Shown here: positions 46,039-54,859 of the stretch, one piece after another
How positions within the stretch are numbered: the first letter of the stretch is position 1
Layout of the letters: every line of letters starts with the position of its first letter
Assembly (NCBI RefSeq): GCF_013369485.1
Contig: NZ_JABWEB010000006.1
Coordinates: 124,001 to 188,000, forward strand
Direction: 5' to 3'
From: Massilia sp. BJB1822
GTDB taxonomy: Bacteria > Pseudomonadota > Gammaproteobacteria > Burkholderiales > Burkholderiaceae_D
DNA: 64,000 nt
Program-made: the position numbers and the translations under genes
Notes under the pieces: model-generated
Databases searched by the model: none
The model's input: only the letters and a program-made list of their open reading frames with translations
Told to the model about the DNA's origin: nothing

Positions 46039-46674
46039 ATGCTCGATCGGGAAGGGTTTCGCCCCAACGTCGGCATCATCCTGCTCAACGCCCATAACGA
46101 GGTGTGGTGGGGCAAGCGGGTGCGCGAGCACTCATGGCAGTTTCCGCAAGGCGGCATCAAATACGGAGAAACGCCCGAGCAGGCGATGTACCGGGAGTTG
46201 GAGGAGGAGATAGGTTTACGTCCCGAGCACGTGAAAATTGTGGGACGCACGCGCGACTGGCTGCGCTACGAGGTGCCGGATCATTTCATCAAGCGGGAAA
46301 TCCGCGGCCACTACCGCGGCCAGAAACAGATCTGGTTCCTGCTGCGCATGTGCGCCCGCGACAACGACGTGAATCTGCGTCTGACCGACCATCCGGAATT
46401 CGACGCCTGGCGCTGGCATGACTACTGGGTGCCGCTGGACGTGGTGATCGAATTCAAGCGCGAAGTGTATCAGCGCGCCCTGCAGGAGCTGTCGCGCTTC
46501 CTGACCTGGCCGCCGCACGGCAACCGCCACACCTCGCGCTACCTGCGCCAGCCGCACGGCCAGCGCCAGGGCGGTAGCGGCGGCAACGGCGGCGGCGGCA
46601 ACCGCAACCAGCAGGCGGCGCAGATCGCGGCGCCCTGCGAAGAAGCCGGCCTGATCGTACCGGCCGAGAAGTAA
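46039..46674 (+). CDS. rppH: RNA pyrophosphohydrolase
   Basis: Nudix enzyme that removes pyrophosphate from mRNA 5' ends and so starts decay; 211 residues. The Nudix box runs from G-G-I-K-Y-G-E-T through R-E-L-E-E-E-I-G-L. The opening [13 protein letters not shown] is the RppH/NudH signature. The C-terminal 50 residues are a Gly/Asn/Gln-rich tail that E. coli RppH lacks. The ATG at 46039 gives the standard N-terminus. Confidence 0.95.
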   Translation: MLDREGFRPNVGIILLNAHNEVWWGKRVREHSWQFPQGGIKYGETPEQAMYRELEEEIGLRPEHVKIVGRTRDWLRYEVPDHFIKREIRGHYRGQKQIWFLLRMCARDNDVNLRLTDHPEFDAWRWHDYWVPLDVVIEFKREVYQRALQELSRFLTWPPHGNRHTSRYLRQPHGQRQGGSGGNGGGGNRNQQAAQIAAPCEEAGLIVPAEK

Positions 46675-46676
46675 AC

Positions 46677-46710
46677 AAAAACGGACAGCCCAGGCTGTCC
46701 GTTTTTATTT
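46677..46710 (+). terminator. Terminator of rppH
   Basis: Perfect 14-bp stem AAAAACGGACAGCC / GGCTGTCCGTTTTT with a CA nominal loop, directly after the stop codon. Confidence 0.9.
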
Positions 46711-46757
46711 GCGGGTACAATAACAGCCCTTGTTTTCGCCGCCCCAGCCGCCGCCTC

Positions 46758-47183
46758 ATGTTCACGCCCTCCTCCCACGACGTCCGCCGCTTCTTCTGCG
46801 AAGTGTTCCGCAAGCAGCGCGCCCGTGAAATCCTGACCCCGCTCGAAGCCATGGCCCAGGACTGGGTGCAGCAGCACCCCGAATACGATGAAGCATTGAG
46901 CGATGCCGAAGCCGCCATCGCGCGCGACTACTCGGTCGAAGGTGGCCAGGCCAATCCCTTCCTGCACCTGTCGATGCACTTGTCGATCGCCGAACAGGTC
47001 TCGATCGACCAGCCGCGCGGCATCCGCGACGCCTGCCAGACCCTGGCGCGCAAGCTCGACTCCGAGCACGACGCCCACCACGTGATCATGGAATGCCTGG
47101 GCGAGATGATCTGGAACTCCCAGCGCCAAGGCCTGCCGCCCGACGGCGCCGCCTACGTCGAGGCCATCCGCCGCCGCCTTTGA
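46758..47183 (+). CDS. DUF1841 protein
   Basis: 141 residues, mostly helical, no signal or membrane span. Matches the DUF1841 family (opening F-x-P-S-x-x-D-V-R-R-F-F, N-P-F-L-H-L-S-M-H-L, and D-A-H-H-V-I-M-E-C-L-G-E-M-I-W), with His/Glu residues that could bind a metal. Function unknown. Ends at a terminator shared with the convergent cytochrome genes. Confidence 0.9.
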   Translation: MFTPSSHDVRRFFCEVFRKQRAREILTPLEAMAQDWVQQHPEYDEALSDAEAAIARDYSVEGGQANPFLHLSMHLSIAEQVSIDQPRGIRDACQTLARKLDSEHDAHHVIMECLGEMIWNSQRQGLPPDGAAYVEAIRRRL

Positions 47184-47198
47184 TTAGGCGCAAACAAT

Positions 47199-47230
47199 AA
47201 AAAAGCCCGCGAGTTGCGGGCTTTGTTTTT
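47199..47230. terminator. Bidirectional terminator between DUF1841 and cytochrome genes
   Basis: Stem AAAGCCCGC / GCGGGCTTT with GAGTT loop; T-rich on one side and A-rich on the other, serving both convergent transcripts. Confidence 0.8.
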
Positions 47231-47247
47231 GTCCGGACGGAACTGGA

Positions 47248-47592
47248 TCAGCGCGAGATGACCAGGGTGCCGGGCAGGCTGTGCAGATAGGCGGCGAGGT
47301 CTTTGATGTCCTGGTTGCTCAGCGGCTTCACTTGGCCGGTCATGATGGCGTTGCTGCGGCCGTTGGCGCCGTCGCCGCGCTTGTAGGCGGTCAGGGCGTG
47401 CTCCAGGTAGTCGCGGTGCTGGCCGGCCAGCTTGGGATAGCTTTGGTCGATCGGGCTGTTGAAGTCTTTGCCGTGGCAGCTGGCGCAGTTGTATTTCTCG
47501 GCCAGGGCCTTGCCGGCGGTGATGTTGCCGGCGGCAGCGGCGCTCAGGGAAACGGCGGAGCAGAACAGGGCGATCGTCAGTTTTTTCATCAT
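47248..47592 (-). CDS. Monohaem cytochrome c (second of pair)
   Basis: 114 residues with a signal peptide cut near A-A-A-A-G (residue 20-22). One haem site C-A-S-C-H and a distal Met in A-I-M-T-G, class I (c553/c4-domain-like). I start at the ATG with GAGG six bases upstream; an in-frame ATG at 47604 overlaps the previous stop as ATGA but weakens the signal peptide. Exported electron carrier. Confidence 0.92.
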   Translation of the reverse strand: MMKKLTIALFCSAVSLSAAAAGNITAGKALAEKYNCASCHGKDFNSPIDQSYPKLAGQHRDYLEHALTAYKRGDGANGRSNAIMTGQVKPLSNQDIKDLAAYLHSLPGTLVISR

Positions 47593-47600
47593 GGCTGGCC

Positions 47601-47936
47601 TCATTTCTGCTTGGTGGCGGTTTGCTGCGAGTAGTACGCAGCGATGTCGGCGATGTCCTGGTCGGACAGGCTGACGGCGATGCCCTTCATCGAGGGATGC
47701 TTGCGCTCGCCCTTCTTGTAGCCTTGCAGCGCGTTTTCGATAAATTTAGCGGATTGGCCACCGATCATCGGCACCTGAAACACTTCCGGGAACGTTGCTT
47801 TGTAGCCTGGGATACCGTGGCAACCGATACACATTTCGATCTTGGCTGGGGCGGCCTTGGCGTTTCCAACGATGTCCGCCGCAGCGGCAGCCTGGGTGAT
47901 GCCGGCGAGCACGAGGAGTGCAAAGAGTTTTTTCAT
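47601..47936 (-). CDS. Monohaem cytochrome c (first of pair)
   Basis: 111 residues; signal peptide cut near A-A-A-A-A-D (residue 20). Haem site C-I-G-C-H-G-I-P-G-Y; the likely axial Met is in H-P-S-M-K-G. Together with the next gene it resembles the two halves of dihaem cytochrome c4 carried on separate polypeptides. Divergent from the MoxR gene with a 195-base gap. Confidence 0.92.
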   Translation of the reverse strand: MKKLFALLVLAGITQAAAAADIVGNAKAAPAKIEMCIGCHGIPGYKATFPEVFQVPMIGGQSAKFIENALQGYKKGERKHPSMKGIAVSLSDQDIADIAAYYSQQTATKQK

Positions 47937-48131
47937 GGTGTTGGTAGTGATCCGTGGGGATTAGTTCCAGTAACGCAAATTTATTTTAAGAAACCTTGAT
48001 CTATGTACTAGCAATTCGCGATTCTAACCTAGGAAGATTCATAACGTCCACATTAGAACTACCCTCCCACGCCCCCTCTCCGGTTCTGGCATATACTCGG
48101 AAAATCCGACTTTTACCGAGAAATCCACCCC

Positions 48132-48998
48132 ATGCATCCACCTTCTGGTCCTAACGCCCGTTTCGAGGGTTCCGCCAACTACGTCGCCACCGGCGACCTG
48201 AAACTGGCCGTGAATGCGGCCTTGACGCTGCAGCGTCCCTTGCTGATCAAGGGCGAACCGGGCACCGGCAAAACCATGCTGGCCGAGGAAGTGGCGGCGG
48301 CGCTGGATATGCCGCTGATGCAGTGGCATATCAAGTCCACCACCAAGGCTCAGCAGGGTCTATATGAATATGATGCAGTGTCTCGTTTACGCGACTCCCA
48401 GCTCGGCGACGAACGCGTGCGCGACATCCATAACTACATCGTCAAGGGTGTGCTGTGGCAGGCTTTCACGGCGCCGGAACCGGTGGTCCTGCTGATCGAC
48501 GAGATCGACAAGGCCGATATCGAGTTCCCCAACGATCTGCTGCGCGAACTCGATCGCATGGAGTTCTATGTCTACGAAACGCGGGAGATGGTGACGGCCA
48601 AGCACCGCCCGCTGGTCATCATCACCTCCAATAATGAGAAGGAGCTGCCGGACGCTTTCCTGCGCCGCTGCTTCTTCCACTATATTAAATTCCCGGACAA
48701 GGAAACGATGGAAGCCATCGTCAAGGTCCACTATCCGAACCTGAAGCAGGAGCTGCTGGCCCAGGCCCTGCAAACCTTCTACGAGGTGCGCGATGTGCCG
48801 GGCCTGAAGAAGAAGCCGTCCACCTCGGAATTCCTGGACTGGCTCAAACTGCTGCTGGCCGAGGACATTCCGCCCGAAGCCCTGCGCAGCAAGGATGCCA
48901 AGGCCATCGTGCCGCCGCTGCACGGCGCCCTGCTGAAAAACGAGCAGGACGTGCACCTGTTCGAACGCCTGGTATTCATGTCGAGGACGAACCGCTGA
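48132..48998 (+). CDS. MoxR-family AAA+ ATPase
   Basis: 288 residues. Walker A G-E-P-G-T-G-K-T-M-L, Walker B V-V-L-L-I-D-E-I-D-K-A-D, sensor 1 I-I-T-S-N-N and the arginine-finger segment D-A-F-L-R-R-C-F. MoxR ATPases act as chaperones that insert cofactors or remodel complexes together with a VWA partner; here that partner is the CoxE-like gene two places downstream. The stop overlaps the GNAT start by one base (TGATG). Confidence 0.93.
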   Translation: MHPPSGPNARFEGSANYVATGDLKLAVNAALTLQRPLLIKGEPGTGKTMLAEEVAAALDMPLMQWHIKSTTKAQQGLYEYDAVSRLRDSQLGDERVRDIHNYIVKGVLWQAFTAPEPVVLLIDEIDKADIEFPNDLLRELDRMEFYVYETREMVTAKHRPLVIITSNNEKELPDAFLRRCFFHYIKFPDKETMEAIVKVHYPNLKQELLAQALQTFYEVRDVPGLKKKPSTSEFLDWLKLLLAEDIPPEALRSKDAKAIVPPLHGALLKNEQDVHLFERLVFMSRTNR

Positions 48999-49591
48999 TG
49001 AGAGAGATAAGCCCCGTCACGCTGGAGCTGAACGGCGTGCGCCTGGAACCGCTGCAGCCGCGCCACGCCGATGGCCTGCGCGACGCCGCCAGCGACGGCG
49101 AGCTGTGGAAGCTGCGCATCACGTCGGTGCCGGAACCGGAGAACACCGAGAAATACATCGCCACCGCGTTGGAGATGCGCCCTTCCCGTCTGGCGTTCGC
49201 GGTGATCGACGCCGCCACCGATACGGTCATGGGCAGCACCAGCCTGCACGATATCGATCCCCTGATCGGGCGCGTCGAAATCGGCTACACCTGGTATGCG
49301 CAGAGCGTACAGCGCAGCCACGTCAACAGCAGCTGCAAGCTGATGCTGCTCTCCCATGCCTTCGACACCAAGGGCTATGAGCTGGTCGGCTTCCGCACCG
49401 ACATCTTCAACCACGCCTCGCAGAACGCCATCGAGCGCCTGGGCGCGAAGAAGGATGGCGTGCTGCGCCACCATGCGCTGCGGCGCGACGGCACGGTGCG
49501 CGACACGGTCATGTACAGCATCGCGCGCGGCGAATGGCCGCAGGTGAAAGCCCATCTGGAATACCGTCTGGCGCGGGGACGCTCATGCTGA
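48998..49591 (+). CDS. GNAT acetyltransferase (RimJ/RimL-like)
   Basis: 197 residues. The N-terminal L-E-P-L-Q-P-R-H-A-D-G-L and the acetyl-CoA region around G-Y-T-W-Y, F-R-T-D-I-F-N-H-A-S-Q-N-A-I-E-R-L-G-A-K-K-D-G fit the RimJ/RimL group that acetylates protein N-termini or small molecules. It is wedged between the MoxR and VWA genes with overlaps on both sides (1 and 7 bases). Substrate unknown. Confidence 0.9.
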   Translation: MREISPVTLELNGVRLEPLQPRHADGLRDAASDGELWKLRITSVPEPENTEKYIATALEMRPSRLAFAVIDAATDTVMGSTSLHDIDPLIGRVEIGYTWYAQSVQRSHVNSSCKLMLLSHAFDTKGYELVGFRTDIFNHASQNAIERLGAKKDGVLRHHALRRDGTVRDTVMYSIARGEWPQVKAHLEYRLARGRSC

Positions 49592-50754
49592 TCGATTTCT
49601 TCTTCACGCTGAAAGAGGCCAAGGTTCCCGTCACCATCAAGGAATTCCTGACGCTGCTGGAGGCGATGGAGAAAAACGTCATCGACAGTTCGATGGACGA
49701 TTTCTATTATCTGGCGCGCCTGACCCTGGTGAAGGACGAGGCCCATTTCGACAAGTTCGACCGCGCCTTCGCCCACTACTTCAAGGGCATCAACGCCGCT
49801 TTCGACACCAAGGGCGAGATTCCACTGGACTGGCTGCTGCAGCGCATGAAGCGCGAACTGACGCCGGAGCAGATCGCCGCACTGGAGAAGTTCGGCTACG
49901 ACAAGCTGATGGACCGCCTGGCCGAGCTGCTGAAGGAGCAGAAGGAGCGCCACGAGGGTGGCAGCAAGTGGATCGGCACGGGGGGCACCTCGCCCTTCGG
50001 CCATGGCGGCACCAATCCGGAGGGCGTGCGCATCGGCGGCAAGGGCGGCAATCGTACCGCCGTCAAGGTGTGGGAGCAGCGCGCTTATAAGGACTATGAC
50101 TCGGAACGCGAACTGGGCACGCGCAATATCAAGGTGGCGCTGCGCCGCCTGCGCCGTTTCGCGCGCCAGGGCGCAGCCGAGGAACTGGCGCTGGACCAGA
50201 CCATCCGCGCCACGGCCAATAACGCCGGCTATCTCGATATCAAGATGCAGCCGGAGCGCAAGAACAATGTGAAAGTGCTGATGCTGTTCGATGTGGGCGG
50301 CACCATGGACGACCATATCGAACGCACCGAGGAGCTGTTCTCGGCGGCCAAGACGGAATTCAAGAATATGGAATTCTTCTACTTCCACAACTGCGTCTAC
50401 GATTATCTGTGGAAAAACAACCGCCGCCGCAACGCCGAACGCTTCCCCACCTGGGACGTGCTGCGCAAGTACACGCCGGACACCAAACTGATTTTCGTCG
50501 GCGACGCCACCATGAGTCCCTACGAAATCCTGCAGCCGGGCGGTTCGGTCGAGTACAACAACGAGGAAGCCGGGTCGGAGTGGATCACGCGCTTCACCAA
50601 TGCCTTTCCCAAGGCGATCTGGCTCAATCCCGAACCGGAAGGCTTGTGGCAGTACCGGCAATCGATCGCCATCCTGCGCCAGCTGATGAACAACCGCATG
50701 TACCCGGTCACGCTGGAGGGGCTGGAGCGCGCCATGCGCGCGCTCAGCAAATAG
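49585..50754 (+). CDS. CoxE-like von Willebrand A domain protein
   Basis: 389 residues. An N-terminal helical region (F-F-F-T-L-K-E-A-K-V-P-V-T-I-K-E-F-L) and a Gly-rich linker precede a VWA domain. The metal site reads D-V-G-G-T-M-D-D where the standard form is D-x-S-x-S, so metal binding may be altered. Start overlaps the GNAT stop by seven bases. Expected to work with the MoxR ATPase. Its stop codon directly abuts that of the convergent kdpE. Confidence 0.9.
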   Translation: MLIDFFFTLKEAKVPVTIKEFLTLLEAMEKNVIDSSMDDFYYLARLTLVKDEAHFDKFDRAFAHYFKGINAAFDTKGEIPLDWLLQRMKRELTPEQIAALEKFGYDKLMDRLAELLKEQKERHEGGSKWIGTGGTSPFGHGGTNPEGVRIGGKGGNRTAVKVWEQRAYKDYDSERELGTRNIKVALRRLRRFARQGAAEELALDQTIRATANNAGYLDIKMQPERKNNVKVLMLFDVGGTMDDHIERTEELFSAAKTEFKNMEFFYFHNCVYDYLWKNNRRRNAERFPTWDVLRKYTPDTKLIFVGDATMSPYEILQPGGSVEYNNEEAGSEWITRFTNAFPKAIWLNPEPEGLWQYRQSIAILRQLMNNRMYPVTLEGLERAMRALSK

Positions 50755-51465
50755 TCAAGCTGGCAGCAGCAGGCGGTAGCCCACCGCCGTTTCCGTCAGC
50801 AGGTATTTGGGCTGGGTGGGATCGTCTTCCAGCTTGTGGCGCAGATGGCCCATATAGATGCGCAGATAGTGGCCGTTCTCCGACTGCGCCGGCCCCCACA
50901 CGGCGCGCAGCAGCTGGGGATTGGTCATCACCCGCCCCGCATTGCTGACCAGGACCGACAGCAGGCGGTATTCGGTCGGCGTCAGGTGCACGTTCTCGCC
51001 GCCCTTGCTGACGCGGCGGTTCTGCAAATCCACCGCCACATCGCCGAAATGCACCAGGCCCGCCTTGTCGGCCTGGGGTTGGCGCTGGCGGCGCAAAGTG
51101 GCGCGCACGCGCGCCAGCAGCTCGCCCACGCCGAAAGGCTTGCTCAGATAGTCGTCGGCGCCCGCATCCAGGGCGCGGATCTTGTCGGCCTCGTTGACGC
51201 GGGCCGAAAGCACGATCACCGGCACATTCGACCATTTGCGGATATCGCCGATGAAGTCGATACCGTCGCCGTCGGGCAGGCCCAGATCGAGCACGATCAG
51301 GTCGGGCTTGCGCGTGCCGGCGTCGATCAGGCCGCGCTGCATGCTGGCCGATTCGTGCACCTGCCAGCCCTCCTCTTCCAGCGCGGCGCGCACGAAGCGG
51401 CGGATCTGCGGCTCGTCCTCCACCAGCAAGGCGGTGGGCGGTGTCTCGTTCAAGTGCGTAGTCAT
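50755..51465 (-). CDS. kdpE: Potassium-responsive response regulator KdpE
   Basis: OmpR-type regulator, 236 residues. Receiver domain with D60 (L-I-V-L-D-L-G-L-P-D-G-D-G) and the Lys of S-K-P-F, then a winged-helix DNA-binding domain (L-T-P-T-E-Y-R-L-L, and G-H-Y-L-R-I-Y-M-G-H-L-R-H-K). Overlaps kdpD as ATGA. Expected to activate the kdp operon upstream. Confidence 0.95.
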   Translation of the reverse strand: MTTHLNETPPTALLVEDEPQIRRFVRAALEEEGWQVHESASMQRGLIDAGTRKPDLIVLDLGLPDGDGIDFIGDIRKWSNVPVIVLSARVNEADKIRALDAGADDYLSKPFGVGELLARVRATLRRQRQPQADKAGLVHFGDVAVDLQNRRVSKGGENVHLTPTEYRLLSVLVSNAGRVMTNPQLLRAVWGPAQSENGHYLRIYMGHLRHKLEDDPTQPKYLLTETAVGYRLLLPA

Positions 51466-54209
51466 TCGGTCATGCTTTCCATTTGGCCGGCGCCGCCGTC
51501 TTCCGGCATGGCGGGCGGGGTTCCCAGCGGCAGGGTGAAGGCGAAGGCGGCGCCGCCCAAGGGCGATGCCGCTGCGTCGATCTTGCCGCCGTGGGCTTCC
51601 ACGATGGCGCGGCAGATCGCCAGGCCCAGGCCCACGCCGGGCTTGGCCGATTCGCGCTCGCCGCGCGTGAATTTTTCAAAGATGGCTTCTTCGCGTCCAT
51701 GCGGCAGGCCGGGACCGTCATCGTACACGAGGACGCGCGCCCACAAGCCATGCAGCTCGGCCGCGACCACAATGCGCGAACCGGGCGGCGTGTACTTGGC
51801 AGCGTTTTCCAGCAGATTGCACAGCACGCGCTCGATCAGCACGGCGTCGAAGCGCAGCAGCGGCAGCTCATAAGGCAGCTGGGTGCTCACCTTGTGCTCT
51901 TTCAGCTGCAAAGCGCTGGCGCGCAGGGCGCTGCCCACCACCTCTTCCAGCGGCTGCCACTGCAGATTGAATTTGATTTCGCCGCTCTGGATGCGCGCCA
52001 TGTCCAGCAGGTTCGAAACCAGGGTGCTCATGCGCAGGGCTTCATCGTGCAGGGAGCCGGCCAGGGCCAGCTGCGGCGGCGACAGCGGCGGGCGCGAACC
52101 GGCCAGCGATTCGGACAGGCCGACCAGGGATGTCAGCGGCGTGCGCAGATCATGCGACAGTGCCGCCAGCAGGGAGTTGCGCAGGCGTTCGGACTCCATA
52201 TTGACCAGGGCTTGCTGCGCCACTTCAATGTAGTGCACGCGCTCCAGCGCGATCGCAGCCAGGGCGGCGAAGGTGTCGAGCTGCTGCCGCTGTTCGGGAA
52301 TCAGTATCCAGCGCCGCCTTTCCGGCTCGATGGCCAGCACGCCGCGCGTGCGCATCGGCGCCACCAGCGGCATGTAGAAAATCGGGCTGGCCGGCAGGGT
52401 GTCCGTTCCCAGGCCGGCGCTTTCCGCGTGGTCGAAAGCCCACTGGGCGATGCCGCTGTCGATCTCGGCGCGCGGCGCGTCGCCTGCGGCACCGCCGGCC
52501 GGCGGCTGCAAGCGGCCTTCCTCGTCCGGCAGCAGCAGGGTGGCGCGGGCGCGGAAGGTGCTCTGGATGAAGCTGCGCGTGGTGTCGAAAATCTGCTCGG
52601 TTTGCAGGGCGCCCGACATTTCGCGGGCAAATTCGTAGAGGGCGCGCGAACGCGCTTCGCGGTGGGAGGCGACGCGCGCCTGGAAGCGCAGGCCCGCCGT
52701 CAGGTGGCCGGTGATCAGGCCCACGGCCAGCATCACGCCGAAGGTGATCAGGTATTGGAAATCGGAGACCGCGAAATTGAAGCGCGGCGGCACGAAGAAG
52801 AAATCGAAGCAGGCCACGCTGACGCAGGTCGCCAGCACCGATGGACCGCGCCCCCAGCGCACCGCCACCAGCACCACCACCAGCATGAAGAACATGGCGA
52901 TATTCGCCAGGTCGAGATAGGCCACCATGGGCGTGGCCAGCAAGGCCGCTGCCAGACTGGCCGCGCCAGCCCAGGCGTAGGACAGGGCCAGCGCCCGGGC
53001 GCCCTGCTCCCGCTCCATCTCCGCCTCGGCGGAGGCGCCGGAACGGTCCACTGCGCGCTCGACGGCGCTGCCGCCCAACTCGATCAGGTCGATGTCCGGC
53101 GCATGCGCGGCCATGCTCTTGATATGCGAGCGGCGCCAGGGCCAAGTGCGGTGGCCGCGTCCCAGGGTGATCTTGGACAGGTTATGGCTGCGCGCATAAT
53201 CTACCGCCGCCGCCGCGATATCGCTGCCGGACAGCACGGCCGTGGTGGCGCCCAGATCCTCGGCCAGCTTCAGGGTTTTCAGGATGCGTTCGCGCTCGGC
53301 GGCCGGCAGGCGCTGCAAGGCCGGCGTTTCCACATAAATCGCATGCCAGGCCGTACCCAGCTGGCCGGCCAGGCGCGCCGTGCTGCGCACCACCTGTTCG
53401 CAGCCGGGGCGCGGGCCGACGCAGGCCAGCAGCGCGGCCCCGGTTTTCCAGATGGCGTCGATCGACTGTTCGACGCGGTAGGCGCGCACATCGTCTTCCA
53501 CCCGGTCGGCGGTGCGGCGCAGCGCCAGCTCGCGCAGGGCGATCAGATTGCCTTTGCGGAAAAAATTCCTGGAGGCGCGTTCGGCTTGCGGCGCCTGGTA
53601 GACCTTGCCGCCTTTCAGCCGCGCCAGCAGCTCGTCGGCGGGGATATCGACCAGCACCACCTCGTCGGCAGCGTCGAACACGGTGTCCGGCACGGTCTCG
53701 CTGACCTGGATGCCGGTGATGCCACCCACCACATCGTTCAGGCTTTCCAGATGCTGGACGTTGACGGTGGTGTAGACATCGATGCCGGCTTCCAGCAGCT
53801 CGTCCACGTCCTGCCAGCGCTTGGGATGGCGCGAGCCGGGCGCGTTGGAATGCGCCAGCTCGTCCATCAGGATCAGCGGCGGGCGGCGTTCCAGGGCGGC
53901 ATCCAGGTCGAATTCGCCCAGCGTCTTGCCGCGATATTCGATGCGGCGCGGCAGCAGCAGTTCCAGGCCGTCGGCCAATGCCGCCGTTTCGCTGCGGCCG
54001 TGGGTTTCCACCACGCCCACCAGCACCTGGCCGCCGCCGGCCGCGTATTTGCGCGCGGCCGACAGCATCGCATAGGTCTTGCCCACCCCGGCCGAGGCGC
54101 CAAAGTAGATGCGCAATTTGCCGCGCGCCTGCTTGCGCTCCTGCGCCTGGACTTGCGCCAGCAATGTATCGGGATCGGGCCTTTGGCTATCGTTCGGGAG
54201 CATATTCAA
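51462..54209 (-). CDS. kdpD: Potassium/turgor sensor kinase KdpD
   Basis: 915 residues. KdpD N-domain with Walker A G-A-S-A-G-V-G-K-T (37-45) and the L-M-D-E-L-A-H-S-N segment, a USP-like domain (about 250-370), four close membrane spans (about 410-510), a GAF-like region, and a kinase core with A-L-S-H-D-L-R-T-P-L, N-L-L-E-N-A-A-K-Y and D-D-G-P-G-L. 53 bases after kdpC. Senses low potassium and phosphorylates KdpE. Confidence 0.97.
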   Translation of the reverse strand: MNMLPNDSQRPDPDTLLAQVQAQERKQARGKLRIYFGASAGVGKTYAMLSAARKYAAGGGQVLVGVVETHGRSETAALADGLELLLPRRIEYRGKTLGEFDLDAALERRPPLILMDELAHSNAPGSRHPKRWQDVDELLEAGIDVYTTVNVQHLESLNDVVGGITGIQVSETVPDTVFDAADEVVLVDIPADELLARLKGGKVYQAPQAERASRNFFRKGNLIALRELALRRTADRVEDDVRAYRVEQSIDAIWKTGAALLACVGPRPGCEQVVRSTARLAGQLGTAWHAIYVETPALQRLPAAERERILKTLKLAEDLGATTAVLSGSDIAAAAVDYARSHNLSKITLGRGHRTWPWRRSHIKSMAAHAPDIDLIELGGSAVERAVDRSGASAEAEMEREQGARALALSYAWAGAASLAAALLATPMVAYLDLANIAMFFMLVVVLVAVRWGRGPSVLATCVSVACFDFFFVPPRFNFAVSDFQYLITFGVMLAVGLITGHLTAGLRFQARVASHREARSRALYEFAREMSGALQTEQIFDTTRSFIQSTFRARATLLLPDEEGRLQPPAGGAAGDAPRAEIDSGIAQWAFDHAESAGLGTDTLPASPIFYMPLVAPMRTRGVLAIEPERRRWILIPEQRQQLDTFAALAAIALERVHYIEVAQQALVNMESERLRNSLLAALSHDLRTPLTSLVGLSESLAGSRPPLSPPQLALAGSLHDEALRMSTLVSNLLDMARIQSGEIKFNLQWQPLEEVVGSALRASALQLKEHKVSTQLPYELPLLRFDAVLIERVLCNLLENAAKYTPPGSRIVVAAELHGLWARVLVYDDGPGLPHGREEAIFEKFTRGERESAKPGVGLGLAICRAIVEAHGGKIDAAASPLGGAAFAFTLPLGTPPAMPEDGGAGQMESMTE

Positions 54210-54262
54210 TCATGTTTTTGCGCACACCGGGGACGGACCCGCCGTCCCCGGTTTCCAGCAGT

Positions 54263-54847
54263 TTAACGAGTATGCGTGGTTTTACCATCCAGCGCCAGAT
54301 TCAGCGCCAGCACATTCACGCGCGGCTCGCCGAAAAAGCCCAGCGCGGGCTTGCTGGCGTTGGCATCGATCAGGCCGCGCACCTGCTCATGCGTCATGCC
54401 GCGTGCCGCCGCCACGCGCTTGGCCTGGTAGTAGGCTGCCGCCAGGCTGACTTCCGGATCGAGGCCGCTGCCCGAGGCAGTGACCAGATCAACCGGCACC
54501 GGCGCGGTGTTGTCCGGATCGGCCGCTTTCAGCGCGGCCATGCGGCTTTTCACGCTGTCGCTCAGGGCCGGGTTCAGCGGTCCCTGATTGGAACCGCCGG
54601 AGCCGGCGCCGTTATTGGCCATCGGCGCGGTGGCCGATGGGCGGCCCCAGAAATATTTGGGCGAGCTGAAAGCCTGGCCGATCAGCTGCGAGCCGACCGG
54701 CTTGCCGCCGGCTTCGACGATGCTGCCGCCCGCCTGCGCGGGGAAGACCGCATTGCCGATGCCGGTGACGGCGAAGGGATACAGCACGCCGCAAACCAGG
54801 GTCAGGGCGCCGAACAGGACGAGAGCGGGACGTAATGGAGATGCCAT
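54263..54847 (-). CDS. kdpC: K+-transporting ATPase subunit C
   Basis: 194 residues. One N-terminal membrane span (about 8-30) and a periplasm-facing domain with [18 protein letters not shown]-x-x-S and E-P-R-V-N-V-L-x-L-N-L, all standard for KdpC. Assists potassium delivery in the KdpFABC pump. 12 bases after kdpB. Confidence 0.96.
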   Translation of the reverse strand: MASPLRPALVLFGALTLVCGVLYPFAVTGIGNAVFPAQAGGSIVEAGGKPVGSQLIGQAFSSPKYFWGRPSATAPMANNGAGSGGSNQGPLNPALSDSVKSRMAALKAADPDNTAPVPVDLVTASGSGLDPEVSLAAAYYQAKRVAAARGMTHEQVRGLIDANASKPALGFFGEPRVNVLALNLALDGKTTHTR

Positions 54848-54859
54848 GGTGGCTCCTGT

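Noticed and set aside
51483..54266. 927-codon plus-strand open frame opposite kdpD
   Set aside because: Antisense to kdpD, with no start signal and no domain.
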